From Castellaniella sp034007085 (GTDB lineage Bacteria > Pseudomonadota > Gammaproteobacteria > Burkholderiales > Burkholderiaceae_B): a DNA stretch of 64,000 nt. This document shows, in pieces, positions 41,042 to 50,446 of this stretch (positions within the stretch are counted from its first letter, which is position 1; every line of letters begins with the position of its first letter). Location: assembly GCF_034007085.1 (NCBI RefSeq), contig NZ_JAVERO010000001.1, forward strand, positions 1-64,000, read 5' to 3'. The translations under genes were made by a program, and so were the position numbers. The notes below the pieces were generated by a model. That model saw nothing but the letters and a program-made list of their open reading frames with translations. It ran no database searches and was not told the origin of the DNA.

Positions 41042-43693
41042 ATGCAGCAGAAACGCCCTGCCGCCGTTGCTGCCGGCCAGGATCCGGTCCAGGCGACCCT
41101 GTCCGACTTGCGCGCCCGGATGCAGGCCCGCCGGTCCGAGGCCATCCAGGCATGGCGCGTGCACCTGCGCCCCGACACGCTGCTGGCCGCCTTGCGGCGG
41201 ATTGCCGACGGAACACTGCGCAGCCTGCTGAAGACGCTTCCCCTGCCGGCTGGTGCCTGCGTGGCAGCCGTCGGCGGCTATGGCCGGGGCGAACTCTATC
41301 CCGGCTCCGATCTGGACATCCTGATCCTTCTGGAACACGCCCCCGATGCGGGCGACCGTGCGCGCATCGAAGCCCTGGTCGCCGCCCTGTGGGACATCGG
41401 ACTGGAACCCGGCCTGAGCGTGCGTACCCTGGATCAATGCCGACACGAAGCCGCTGCCGACATCACCGTGCAGACCTCGCTGCTGGAGGCCCGCTGGCTG
41501 GCTGGCGGGCGGGCGCTGTTCCAACGTTTTCGTGAACAGATGCGGCTGGACCTGGACCCCCAGGACTTCTATCTGGCCAAGCGCACCGAAATGCAGCAGC
41601 GGCATGCCCGTCATCAGGACACGCCCTACGCACTGGAGCCCAACTGCAAGGAATCCCCTGGCGGGTTGCGCGACCTGCAAGTGCTGTTGTGGCTGGCGCG
41701 CGCGGCAGGCCTGGGCACGAACTGGACGGCCGTCGCACGCACCGATCTGCTGACATCCGCCGAATTCCGCGCCCTGCGGCGGGCCGAACTGGCCTTCAAG
41801 CGTCTGCGCATCGAACTGCATCTGCTGGCCGGACGCCGCGAAGATCGCCTGTTGTTCGACCTGCAGCTGCGTCTGGCCCAGGTCTATGGCTTCGTCGACC
41901 AGCCGCACAGGCGAGCCAGCGAACTGCTGATGCAGCGCTACTACTGGGCCGCCCGCGTCGTCTGCCAGGTCAATCGCCTGTTGATGCTGACGCTGGAAGA
42001 ACGCCTGTTCCCTCGACCGCAGGATGACTCCATCGCCCTGGACGAGGATTTCTGCATTCGCCGCAGGCGGCTGGCCCTGGTCCATGAGGATGCCTTCGAA
42101 CGCAAGCCCGGGCTGCTGCTGAAAGTCTTCCTGGTCACGCAGCAACACCCGGAACTGCAAGGCATGGCGGCAGGCACCCTGCGGGCCATGTGGCACGCCC
42201 GGCACCGCATCGATCGGGCGTTCCGCGACGACCCGGCCAACCGTGGCCTGTTTCTCGAAATTCTGCGCCAGCCACGCGGCATCGTCCATGCCCTGCGCGA
42301 CATGACGATGTGGAATATCCTGCCGCGCTATCTGCCTGCCTTCCGACGCATCGTCGGACAGATGCAGCACGATCTGTTCCATGCCTACACCGTGGATCAG
42401 CACATCCTGATGGTGATCCGCAATCTGCGGCGTTTCACCATGCCGGAGCACGCCCAGGAATATCCCCTGGCCAGTCAGCTGATCGCCGACCTGGACGAAC
42501 ACTGGCTGCTGTATGTGGCCGCCCTGTTCCATGACATTGCCAAAGGCCGTGGCGGCGACCATTCGCAGCTGGGCGCTGCCGAAGTCCGGCGCTTCGCGCG
42601 CCGACACGGGCTGTCCCGCGAGGCCTCCGATCTGCTGGAATTCCTGGTGCGCGAACACCTGACCCTGTCCCAGGTGGCCCAAAAGCGCGACTTGAGCGAT
42701 CCTCGGGTGATTCATGAGTTTGCCGCCCGGGTCGGTTCCAGGCGGCGGCTGGCGGCCCTGTATCTGCTGACAGTGGCAGACATCCGCGGCACCAGCCCCA
42801 AGGTCTGGAACACCTGGAAAGGCAAGCTGCTGGAAAATCTGTACCACCAGACGCTCGCGGCCCTGGGCGGCGAGCAGCCCGACACCCGGACCATCCTGGC
42901 CCTGCGCAAGGAAGCCGCGGCCGCCGAAGTCCGCAGGATGGGCTTGCGCGACGACAGCCGCGAAGCCTTCTGGTCCCAGTTGGACGTGGCCTATTTCCTG
43001 CGCCATGACGCCAACGAGATCGCCTGGCACACGCGGCACCTGTACCACTGTTTCCAGGGGCCGGATCCGGTTGTGCGCGCTCGTGTCCTGGGCCAGGGCG
43101 AGGCCCTGCAGATCATGGCCTACGCGCCCGACCGGCCAGACCTGTTCATGGATATCTGCACCTATTTCGACCGCCACGGGCTGAGCATCCAGGACGCCCG
43201 CATTCACACCACGCGCCAAGGCTGGGCGCTGGACAGTTTCATCGTGCTGCTGCCCGAACACAGCCGGGATCACCGGTCCTATGCCACCCTGATCGAACAC
43301 GAACTGCGGGCTGCGCTGGCCGACAGCCGGGCAAGTGCCCGGGAAGCCCCCGCGCCGCATCAAGGATCGCGCCGTTCCCGGGCTTTTCCGATCATGCCCA
43401 GCGTCACCCTGCAGCCCGACGAACAAGGCGGCAACTGGCGGCTGTCCGTCACGGCCGCTGATCGCGTGGGCCTGCTGCATGATCTGGCCCAGGTCTTCGC
43501 CCGCCACGATGTCAGCCTGAAAATGGCCAAGATCATGACCCTGGGTGATCGGGTGGAAGATATCTTCATCCTCGACGGCCCTGGCCTGGAACACCCTCGC
43601 AGCCAGATGCAATTCGAACGCCAGGTGCTGGAAGCCCTGGGGGTGGCTGCCCCCTCTTCCCTCTCTTTTTCTTCACCCCCCCAATCCCAATAA
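41042..43693 (+). CDS. glnD: [Protein-PII] uridylyltransferase/uridylyl-removing enzyme
   Basis: An 883-residue bifunctional nitrogen sensor that modifies PII according to glutamine level. It has an N-terminal nucleotidyltransferase domain (VGGYGRGELYPGSDLDIL near 76-93), a central helical GlnE-like domain, an HD phosphohydrolase domain (ALFHDIAKGRGGDHSQLGA near 497-515), and two C-terminal ACT domains (MDICTYFDRHGLSIQDARI near 703; ADRVGLLHDLAQVFARHDV near 806). A low-complexity serine/proline end (SSLSFSSPPQSQ) follows. It ends directly before dsbB. Confidence 0.96.
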   Translation: MQQKRPAAVAAGQDPVQATLSDLRARMQARRSEAIQAWRVHLRPDTLLAALRRIADGTLRSLLKTLPLPAGACVAAVGGYGRGELYPGSDLDILILLEHAPDAGDRARIEALVAALWDIGLEPGLSVRTLDQCRHEAAADITVQTSLLEARWLAGGRALFQRFREQMRLDLDPQDFYLAKRTEMQQRHARHQDTPYALEPNCKESPGGLRDLQVLLWLARAAGLGTNWTAVARTDLLTSAEFRALRRAELAFKRLRIELHLLAGRREDRLLFDLQLRLAQVYGFVDQPHRRASELLMQRYYWAARVVCQVNRLLMLTLEERLFPRPQDDSIALDEDFCIRRRRLALVHEDAFERKPGLLLKVFLVTQQHPELQGMAAGTLRAMWHARHRIDRAFRDDPANRGLFLEILRQPRGIVHALRDMTMWNILPRYLPAFRRIVGQMQHDLFHAYTVDQHILMVIRNLRRFTMPEHAQEYPLASQLIADLDEHWLLYVAALFHDIAKGRGGDHSQLGAAEVRRFARRHGLSREASDLLEFLVREHLTLSQVAQKRDLSDPRVIHEFAARVGSRRRLAALYLLTVADIRGTSPKVWNTWKGKLLENLYHQTLAALGGEQPDTRTILALRKEAAAAEVRRMGLRDDSREAFWSQLDVAYFLRHDANEIAWHTRHLYHCFQGPDPVVRARVLGQGEALQIMAYAPDRPDLFMDICTYFDRHGLSIQDARIHTTRQGWALDSFIVLLPEHSRDHRSYATLIEHELRAALADSRASAREAPAPHQGSRRSRAFPIMPSVTLQPDEQGGNWRLSVTAADRVGLLHDLAQVFARHDVSLKMAKIMTLGDRVEDIFILDGPGLEHPRSQMQFERQVLEALGVAAPSSLSFSSPPQSQ

Positions 43694-43694
43694 C

Positions 43695-44207
43695 ATGACG
43701 CTGACACGATCCGACCGTCTTCTGCGCCTCATCGGCCTGCTGTGCCTGGCTGCCGTGGGCTTCGCCCTGATTTCGCAACATGCGTTCGGCATGCCGCCCT
43801 GCGCCTGGTGCGTGCTGCAGCGGCTCATCCTGCTGGCCATCGCAGCCGTCTGCAGCCTGGCGAGCATGGGCTGGAAATCGCCCGTCGCGCGCCGCGCCGG
43901 TGCAATCACGGCCGCAGCCCTGGCGGTATGCGGCATCGCCGTCGCCTGGTACCAGCACAGCGTCGCCTCGCAGATGCTGTCTTGCGCGCAGACCTTCGCC
44001 GATCGTTTCATTTCGGCATCGGGTCTGGATGCCGCCCTGCCCTGGCTGTTCGGCATCTACGCCAGTTGCATGAACGCCCGCGTCAATCTGCTGGGGGTGG
44101 AATATGCCTTGTGGAGCCTGGCGCTGTTCGTCCTGTGCGCCGTGCTGGCGCTGGCCGCATTGCGTGCAGCCTGGACTGCGCCGGAACGCCGATCAACGTC
44201 CCGTTAG
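43695..44207 (+). CDS. dsbB: Disulfide bond formation protein DsbB
   Basis: A 170-residue inner-membrane quinone reductase with four helices. The redox cysteines are present: Cys36/Cys39 (PPCAWC) and Cys97/Cys125 in the second periplasmic loop. It reoxidises DsbA and passes electrons to quinones. It follows the glnD stop within one base. Convergent with purF; the 54-bp gap shows no terminator. Confidence 0.95.
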   Translation: MTLTRSDRLLRLIGLLCLAAVGFALISQHAFGMPPCAWCVLQRLILLAIAAVCSLASMGWKSPVARRAGAITAAALAVCGIAVAWYQHSVASQMLSCAQTFADRFISASGLDAALPWLFGIYASCMNARVNLLGVEYALWSLALFVLCAVLALAALRAAWTAPERRSTSR

Positions 44208-44261
44208 ATCGATCGGCTGCCCGTCGAGCAAAGTTCCCCGCAAGGCGAAGCGCAGGGAAAT

Positions 44262-45764
44262 TCAGCCTTCGTCGATCGCGGCCGCCATGGCGCCGGAGCG
44301 CTGTGGCAGGCCCCGGGTGCGGCTCAGGCGTTCCAGGTAGGCGGCATCGATGTCACCGGTGACGTAGCGCCCATTGAAGCAGGATGACTCAAATGATCGC
44401 AGGGCGGGATTCAGGTCGCGCAGGGATTGTTCCAGGTCATCCAGATCCTGGTAGACGAGGCCATCGGCACCGATTTCGCGGGCGATCTGGGCCTCGTCGC
44501 GCCCGGTGGCGATCAGTTCCGCCTGGGTCGGCATGTCGATGCCATAGACGTTCGGATAGCGGACGGCAGGCGCCGCCGAGGCAAAGAAGACCTTGTGCGC
44601 CCCCGCGGCCCGGGCCATATCGACGATTTCGCGGCTGGTGGTGCCACGCACGATGGAATCATCGACCAGCAGCACATTCTTGCCGCGGAATTCCATGTCG
44701 ATGGCGCTGAGTTTCTGGCGCACGGATTTCTTGCGCACGGCCTGGCCGGGCATGATGAAGGTGCGGCCGACGTAACGGTTCTTGATGAACCCTTCGCGAT
44801 AGTTCAGGCCCAGGCGCGCGGCCAGCTGCATGGCCGAAGGCCGCGAGGAATCGGGGATCGGCATGACGACGTCCACATCGCCCAGGCGCAGGGATTTGGC
44901 GACCTTGTCCGCCAGATATTCACCCATGTGCAGGCGCGCATCGTAGATCGACACCCCGTCCATCAGGGAATCCGGCCGGGCGAAATAGACGTATTCAAAG
45001 ACACAGGGCGTATGTTCCAGCCCTGAGTCCGCACAGGCCTCGGCGCTGAATTCGCCGTCTTCCGTGATGACGATGGCCTCGCCGGGGGCGATGTCGCGTA
45101 CCAGCGAAAAACCGCTGCCGGTCAGGGCCACGGATTCAGAGGCCAGCATCCATTCAGGCCCGGATTCCGTATCATGGCGACCCAGGCACAGGGGCCGGAT
45201 GCCGTGCGGATCGCGGAACGCCACCAGGCCGAAGCTGCTGATGTTGGCAATGACCGCATAGGCGCCCTTGGCGCGCCGATGCACCGCACGCACCGCCTGG
45301 AACACCGCGTTGGCATCCAGCGTTACGCCGTTGGACGCCTGCTGCAGTTCGTGGGCGAAGACGTTGAGCAGGACCTCGGAATCGGAATTGGTGTTGATAT
45401 GACGCCGATCGTGCTTGAACAGGGATTCGCGCAGTTCGCGCCAGTTGGTCAGGTTGCCATTGTGCACAAAGGTGATGCCGAACGGTGCGTTCACGTAAAA
45501 GGGCTGGGCTTCGTCCACGCTGGCGCTGGAACCCGCCGTGGGGTAGCGTACCTGTCCGACACCGCTGTTGCCAGGCAGCGCACGCATGTTGCGCGTGCGA
45601 AACACATCGCGCACCAGGCCGTGGGCCTTGTGCATGCTGAAGAACTGATCATGCGCGGTGGCGATGCCGGCCGCATCCTGGCCCCGGTGCTGCAGCAGCA
45701 GCAGGCTGTCATAGATCAGTTGATTGACGGGGCCGCGCCCCATCACACCCACGATTCCGCACAT
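44262..45764 (-). CDS. purF: Amidophosphoribosyltransferase
   Basis: A 500-residue enzyme for the first committed step of purine synthesis. Cys2 (MCGIVG) is the glutaminase nucleophile after loss of methionine; LLQHRGQDAAGI, RYPTAG and VHNGNLTN follow. The PRPP-binding site is VLLVDDSIVRGTTS near 365-378. It is preceded by cvpA (15 bp), a linkage conserved in proteobacteria. Confidence 0.97.
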   Translation of the reverse strand: MCGIVGVMGRGPVNQLIYDSLLLLQHRGQDAAGIATAHDQFFSMHKAHGLVRDVFRTRNMRALPGNSGVGQVRYPTAGSSASVDEAQPFYVNAPFGITFVHNGNLTNWRELRESLFKHDRRHINTNSDSEVLLNVFAHELQQASNGVTLDANAVFQAVRAVHRRAKGAYAVIANISSFGLVAFRDPHGIRPLCLGRHDTESGPEWMLASESVALTGSGFSLVRDIAPGEAIVITEDGEFSAEACADSGLEHTPCVFEYVYFARPDSLMDGVSIYDARLHMGEYLADKVAKSLRLGDVDVVMPIPDSSRPSAMQLAARLGLNYREGFIKNRYVGRTFIMPGQAVRKKSVRQKLSAIDMEFRGKNVLLVDDSIVRGTTSREIVDMARAAGAHKVFFASAAPAVRYPNVYGIDMPTQAELIATGRDEAQIAREIGADGLVYQDLDDLEQSLRDLNPALRSFESSCFNGRYVTGDIDAAYLERLSRTRGLPQRSGAMAAAIDEG

Positions 45765-45779
45765 AAGAATGAATTCCGG

Positions 45780-46268
45780 CTAATAGGGAAGCAGTTCTGC
45801 CACCTGGATCGGCAACAGTGATTTGACTTGCTGGAAACCCCGGACAGCCGCTGCCGATGTACGGGCGTTCTGCCACCAGGGTTCCTGGGGAAGCTGAGTG
45901 TAGCCTGCCAGCCCCACCAGGGCCAGGACGAGCACCATGCCGCGCACGGCGCCAAACAGTGCGCCCAGACCGTGATCGGCTGGCGTCAGGCCGGTGCGAT
46001 CCACCAGTGCGCCCAGCGCCATGTTCAACAGGCCGACCACCAGCAAGGCCAGGATGAAGACTGCCCCATAGGCCGCCAGGGCGCGCAGCAGGCCATTGTC
46101 GACCAATCCCGTCAACCAGTCCGATGCGCCCGGTCCCCACCAGATGGCAGCGACAAAAGCGGCAATATAGGCGATCAGTGACAGGACTTCGCGCAGGAAG
46201 CCGCGCAACAGGCCGATCAAGGTCGAGACAACTACCACGGCCAGGACGAAGTAATCGAAACTGGTCAC
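45780..46268 (-). CDS. cvpA: CvpA family inner-membrane protein
   Basis: A 162-residue protein with four hydrophobic helices. It starts TSFDYFVLAVVVVSTLIGLLRGF and carries the conserved R-G near the second helix and DHGLGALFGAVRGMVLV near 98-114. It was named for colicin V production, but it is a general envelope protein of unknown mechanism. It lies in the conserved folC-dedD-cvpA-purF block and overlaps the SPOR gene by 4 bases. Confidence 0.93.
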   Translation of the reverse strand: MTSFDYFVLAVVVVSTLIGLLRGFLREVLSLIAYIAAFVAAIWWGPGASDWLTGLVDNGLLRALAAYGAVFILALLVVGLLNMALGALVDRTGLTPADHGLGALFGAVRGMVLVLALVGLAGYTQLPQEPWWQNARTSAAAVRGFQQVKSLLPIQVAELLPY

Positions 46269-47089
46269 TTGCCGGAGATCAGGCCGTTCTGGTAGCCCAG
46301 GGCCCGGAGTCGGGCCTGGGCTGCCTGGGCGGCTTCGTGAGAGCCGAAGGGGCCCACGCGCAGCCGGTAGACCGTGCGGCCGTTGGATTGGCCGCGTTCG
46401 ACGTACGCATCAGTGACGCCGGCTTGGCGCAGACTGTCGCGCCGTGCCTGGGCATCCTGTTCAGTTGTGTAGGCGGCAACCTGCAGATAATAGCGGCCCC
46501 CAGTGGCGGCGCGCGACCCGGAACTGGCCGCAGGCGGTGTCTTGCCAGCCAGCAGGGCCAGGGCGACAGAACCATCGTCGGTGCGTTCGACCGGCGCCCG
46601 AGCGGCGGCGGGTTTTTCTGTGCCGGGCCGATCAGCAGCCTTGCGAGCGTCTGCGACCGGTTTTTCGCGCGTCGGCTCGGGGGGAGCTGGTGCAGGTTCG
46701 GCGGGTGCGGGTTCGGGGGCCGCCGCAATCGCTGGCGCCGGGGGCTGGTCCGGCGCAGCGGGGGGAACCGCAGGGCTGGCACCGACAGCAGGCGCTGAAG
46801 GAACCGGATCCTGGGCAGCGCCGCCCGAAGCGTCTGGCTGCATGGCGGGGGGGTCGGTGGCCGGCGGCAAGCCAGCCACCGGCGCTGGCACCACGATCGG
46901 GGCGTGGGCATCATCAGGGACGGGTTCGTCGAACAGCCAGGGCACGATGATGAACGCCGTCAACACCAGCGCCAGTGCGCCGATCAGACGCCGGCGGGCT
47001 TTCACGCGCAGTTCACGGAGCTGGGCTTCGGTTCCCGTGGATCGCGCCGGGGCGCGTTGTCCGGTTTCGGTTCCCTTGCGAAAAAACAT
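46265..47089 (-). CDS. SPOR-domain cell-division protein (DedD-like)
   Basis: A 274-residue inner-membrane protein: a basic cytoplasmic start, one membrane helix (about 35-52), a long proline/alanine-rich linker (about 60-180) and a C-terminal SPOR domain (YYLQVAAYTTEQDAQARRDSL ... YRLRVGPFGSHEAAQ, about 197-270). SPOR domains bind denuded glycan strands at the septum. The position between folC and cvpA matches dedD in other proteobacteria. The linker is low in complexity and likely variable between strains. Confidence 0.9.
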   Translation of the reverse strand: MFFRKGTETGQRAPARSTGTEAQLRELRVKARRRLIGALALVLTAFIIVPWLFDEPVPDDAHAPIVVPAPVAGLPPATDPPAMQPDASGGAAQDPVPSAPAVGASPAVPPAAPDQPPAPAIAAAPEPAPAEPAPAPPEPTREKPVADARKAADRPGTEKPAAARAPVERTDDGSVALALLAGKTPPAASSGSRAATGGRYYLQVAAYTTEQDAQARRDSLRQAGVTDAYVERGQSNGRTVYRLRVGPFGSHEAAQAAQARLRALGYQNGLISGK

Positions 47090-47135
47090 CGTGCAGCCAA
47101 CCCATCAAAAGTGGCGGATCGGCCTTCCGGCCCGA

Positions 47136-48548
47136 TCAGGACAGGACATCCCGGCCTTCGCGGCGCAGCACGTCAAGCACAGGGCCGACCGTGGCAAACG
47201 ATCCAAACACGAGAATTCTATCATTGTCGCCAGCCAGTCTACGGGCCTCGGCAAAGGCTTGTTCCGGACTGTCAAAAGTTGAAACCTGAACGTCCCGGGC
47301 AGCGATGGCCGGCCGGGGCGCAGGCCGCACGCCAGGCTTGTGCGCAGTAGTAGGCCGCGTGATCTCTTGACTGTGCGCGATGAAGGAATCCGGCGGTGTC
47401 CGGCTGCCGCTGATGCGACGCACGATGGCCGCCAGTTCCTGGGCGCTGGTGCCGCGCGGCCCGCTCAGTGTGGCGCACAGCCAGCGATCGACTCGCTGCG
47501 CCAGACGCGACAGCGTGGCCTCGATGTCCTTGTCGTTCAACATGCCGACCACCGCATAGGTGTGCGGGTAATGGCCCATGCTGTCCAGATTCTGACCCAA
47601 TGCCGAGATGGCGTGCGGATTGTGCCCCACATCCAGGATGGTGGCCGGCAGGCCCGGCAGGATCTGCATTCGCCCAGGCAGACTGACATGCAGCAGCCCC
47701 TGGCGCACATCCTGCTGGGTGACCACCAGATGGTCGCGCAGGGCTTCCAGGGCCGCCAGGGCCGCCGAGGCATTCAACAGCTGATTGGCGCCTCGCAGGG
47801 CGGGATAGCCCAGTGCATTGCGACGTTGCGTGCGACCGCCGTAGGCCCATTGCTGACGGTCGCCGGAATAATTGAAATCGACCCCGACACGCCATAAATC
47901 GGCGCCGATCGCAGCAGCATGGTCGATCACGCTTTGCGGCGGGACCGGATCGGCGCAGATAGCGGGCTTGCCTGCCCGGAAGACATGAGCCTTTTCCAGA
48001 CCGATGGCCTCGCGGGTATCCCCCAGGTACTGCATATGGTCCAGATCGACACTGGTCAGGATCGCGCAGTCGGTATCGATCAGGTTGACCGCATCCAGCC
48101 GGCCGCCCAGGCCGACTTCCAGAACCACGACGTCCAGCTGACTGGCCTGGAACAGCAGCAAAGCGGCCAGCGTGCTCATCTCGAAATAGGTCAAGGTCGT
48201 CTGCCCCAGGACCGATTGGATGCGCTCGAACTGCGCCACGATCGCTTCATCGGAAGCATCCTCGCCATTGACGCGGATGCGTTCGTTGAAACGCAACAAA
48301 TGGGGCGATGTGTACTTGCCGACCTTGTAGCCCGCTGCAAGCAGCATGGATTCCAGCATGGCGCAGGTGGACCCCTTGCCATTGGTGCCCGCCACCGTGA
48401 TCTTGGTGCAATCCAGGGACAGAGCCAGGCGCTGGGCCACGGCGCGAATGCGGTCCAGGCCCAGATCGATGGCCTTGGGATGCAGGGTTTCGAGATAGGC
48501 CAGCCAGTCGGCCAGCGCGGCGCCCGGGGCAGGAGCGGAAAGGGACAT
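47136..48548 (-). CDS. folC: Bifunctional folylpolyglutamate/dihydrofolate synthase
   Basis: A 470-residue Mur-ligase-fold enzyme. The ATP-binding GTNGKGSTCAMLES is near 53-66, YTSPHLLRFNERIRVNG near 79, and the central motif LGGRLDAVNLID near 153; LDVGHNPHA near 330 follows. It adds glutamates to folates. An insertion with RPTTAHKPGVRPAPRP near 405-425 is longer than in E. coli. The start is at MSLSAPAP, next to the purine-rich GGAAAGGGAC. First gene of the folC-dedD-cvpA-purF block. Confidence 0.95.
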   Translation of the reverse strand: MSLSAPAPGAALADWLAYLETLHPKAIDLGLDRIRAVAQRLALSLDCTKITVAGTNGKGSTCAMLESMLLAAGYKVGKYTSPHLLRFNERIRVNGEDASDEAIVAQFERIQSVLGQTTLTYFEMSTLAALLLFQASQLDVVVLEVGLGGRLDAVNLIDTDCAILTSVDLDHMQYLGDTREAIGLEKAHVFRAGKPAICADPVPPQSVIDHAAAIGADLWRVGVDFNYSGDRQQWAYGGRTQRRNALGYPALRGANQLLNASAALAALEALRDHLVVTQQDVRQGLLHVSLPGRMQILPGLPATILDVGHNPHAISALGQNLDSMGHYPHTYAVVGMLNDKDIEATLSRLAQRVDRWLCATLSGPRGTSAQELAAIVRRISGSRTPPDSFIAHSQEITRPTTAHKPGVRPAPRPAIAARDVQVSTFDSPEQAFAEARRLAGDNDRILVFGSFATVGPVLDVLRREGRDVLS

Positions 48549-48675
48549 GAGTGGACTTCGGCAATCAACAACGGCAGGTGCCGATATTAGCACCTGCCGT
48601 CAGGGAATACGCCGGGCAAACCTGTTGTCCACAAGGCGGTCACGTGCCGCCCGCAGACCACGCAGCATGGGGCGT

Positions 48676-50436
48676 TTATTTCTTTCGCGCGGGGGGCACG
48701 TCCGTGCAATGACCATCGGCGACCTCGGCGGCCATGCCGATCGATTCGCCCAGGGTCGGATGCGGGTGGATGGTCTTGCCGATGTCCACGGAATCCGCAC
48801 CCATTTCGATGGCCAGGGCAATTTCCCCGATCAGGTCGCCCGCATGGGTGCCCACGATCCCACCGCCCAGGATCCGGCCGGTTTGCGCATCGAACAGCAG
48901 CTTGGTAAAGCCTTCATCGCGGCCATTGGCAATGGCTCGACCCGAAGCCTGCCACGGAAACAGCCCCTTTTTGAGAGTGATGCCGTCGTTTCTGGCGGCC
49001 TCCTCGGTCACGCCGACCCAGGCCACTTCAGGGTCGGTATAGGCCACCGAGGGGATCACGCGCGCATCGAAGAAGGACTTGTGGCCGGCGATGGCTTCGG
49101 CGGCCACGTGCGCCTCGTGAACCGCCTTGTGCGCCAGCATGGGCTGGCCGACGATGTCGCCGATGGCGTAGATATGCGGCACATTGGTGCGCATCTGCTT
49201 GTCCACGGCAATGAAGCCCCGGTCGGACACGGCCACACCGGCGTTCTCGGCACCGATCTGCTTGCCGTTGGGTGCACGACCCACGGCCTGCAGCACCAGA
49301 TCATAGCGCTGAGGGTCCTTGGGCGCGGCTTCGCCTTCGAAGGTGACCCAGATGCCGTCGTCCCGGGCTTCGGCGGCAACAGTCCGGGTTTTGAGCATGA
49401 CGTGATCGAAACGCCTGGCATTCATCTTGTCCCAGACCTTGACCAGATCGCGGTCGGCGCCAGTCATCAGGGTAGGCAGCATTTCGACCACATCCAGGCG
49501 GGCGCCCAGCGCGGAATAGACCGTGCCCATTTCCAGGCCGATGATGCCGCCGCCGATGATCAACATGCGTTCAGGCACGGATTTCAGGGCCAGCGCCCCC
49601 GTGGAATCGACGATGCGCGGATCGTCCGGCAGGAACGGCAGTTTCACCGACTGGCTGCCGGCCGCGATGATGGCTGCCGCGAATTTGACCGTCACCTGAC
49701 TGCCATCGGCCTTGGCTACCGTCAGATGATGCGGGTCGGCAAAGGCGCCCACACCCTGGATGACCGTGACCTTGCGGGCCTTGGCCATGCCCGCCAGGCC
49801 GCCGGTCAGCTTGCCCACCACCGAATCCTTGTAGCCGCGCAGCTTGTCCAGATCGATCGCCGGCTTGCCAAAAGCGATGCCGTGGGCCGCCAGCGATTGA
49901 GCTTCTTCCAGCACGCCGACGGTGTGCAGCAGCGCCTTGGAGGGGATGCAGCCCACGTTCAGGCAGACCCCACCCAAGGTGGCGTAGCGTTCCACCAGGA
50001 CGACCTTCAGGCCCAGGTCGGCGGCGCGGAAAGCGGCTGAATAGCCACCAGGCCCTGCCCCCAGCACCAGGACGTCATATTCGCTGTCGGCAGCGCCGGA
50101 GAACTGCGCGGGGGCTGGGGCCGGCGCAGTCTGGGAGGCGGCCGGCGCAGGCGCTGCGGCTGCCGCGCCGGGAGCAGGCTGGACCGCAGCCTCCCCCTCG
50201 GATGCCTCGATGCGGACGATGGGTACCCCCTGGGAAACTTTATCGCCCAGCTTGACGAGGATTTCCTTGACCACCCCACCCTGCTCGGCCGGGATTTCCA
50301 TGGAGGCCTTGTCGGACTCGACCGTGATCAGGCTCTGTTCGGCCTGGATGGCATCGCCCACGGCCACCAGGATCTCGATGACTTCGACCGCATCAAAATC
50401 GCCGATGTCGGGGACATTCAGATCGATGAGATTCAT
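48676..50436 (-). CDS. lpdA: Dihydrolipoyl dehydrogenase (E3) with N-terminal lipoyl domain
   Basis: A 586-residue E3 of the pyruvate dehydrogenase complex. An N-terminal lipoyl domain (about 1-78, attachment Lys43 in SDKAS) and an Ala/Pro hinge (82-112) precede the flavoprotein: FAD site GAGPGGYSAA near 126, redox pair Cys158/Cys163 (CLNVGC), NAD site GGGIIGLEMG, and the C-terminal HPHPTLGE at the dimer interface. Lipoyl-fused E3 is characteristic of beta-proteobacterial and neisserial PDH operons. The lipoyl segment is almost identical in DNA to the two in aceF. 10 bp separate it from aceF. Confidence 0.96.
   Translation of the reverse strand: MNLIDLNVPDIGDFDAVEVIEILVAVGDAIQAEQSLITVESDKASMEIPAEQGGVVKEILVKLGDKVSQGVPIVRIEASEGEAAVQPAPGAAAAAPAPAASQTAPAPAPAQFSGAADSEYDVLVLGAGPGGYSAAFRAADLGLKVVLVERYATLGGVCLNVGCIPSKALLHTVGVLEEAQSLAAHGIAFGKPAIDLDKLRGYKDSVVGKLTGGLAGMAKARKVTVIQGVGAFADPHHLTVAKADGSQVTVKFAAAIIAAGSQSVKLPFLPDDPRIVDSTGALALKSVPERMLIIGGGIIGLEMGTVYSALGARLDVVEMLPTLMTGADRDLVKVWDKMNARRFDHVMLKTRTVAAEARDDGIWVTFEGEAAPKDPQRYDLVLQAVGRAPNGKQIGAENAGVAVSDRGFIAVDKQMRTNVPHIYAIGDIVGQPMLAHKAVHEAHVAAEAIAGHKSFFDARVIPSVAYTDPEVAWVGVTEEAARNDGITLKKGLFPWQASGRAIANGRDEGFTKLLFDAQTGRILGGGIVGTHAGDLIGEIALAIEMGADSVDIGKTIHPHPTLGESIGMAAEVADGHCTDVPPARKK
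50241..50414 (-). repeat. Lipoyl-module DNA repeat, copy C (in lpdA)
   Basis: About 170 bp encoding DFDAVEVIEILVAVGD to the LGDKV turn, matching 51580-51752 and 51930-52105 with only scattered differences, mostly silent. Direct repeat in the same orientation. Confidence 0.85.
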
Positions 50437-50446
50437 GCCGTCCCCC

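Noticed and set aside
40364..43612. A 1,082-codon open frame on the minus strand opposite map and glnD
   Set aside because: It spans two well-supported genes on the other strand and their intergenic region, has low-complexity glutamine/histidine content, and resembles no family.
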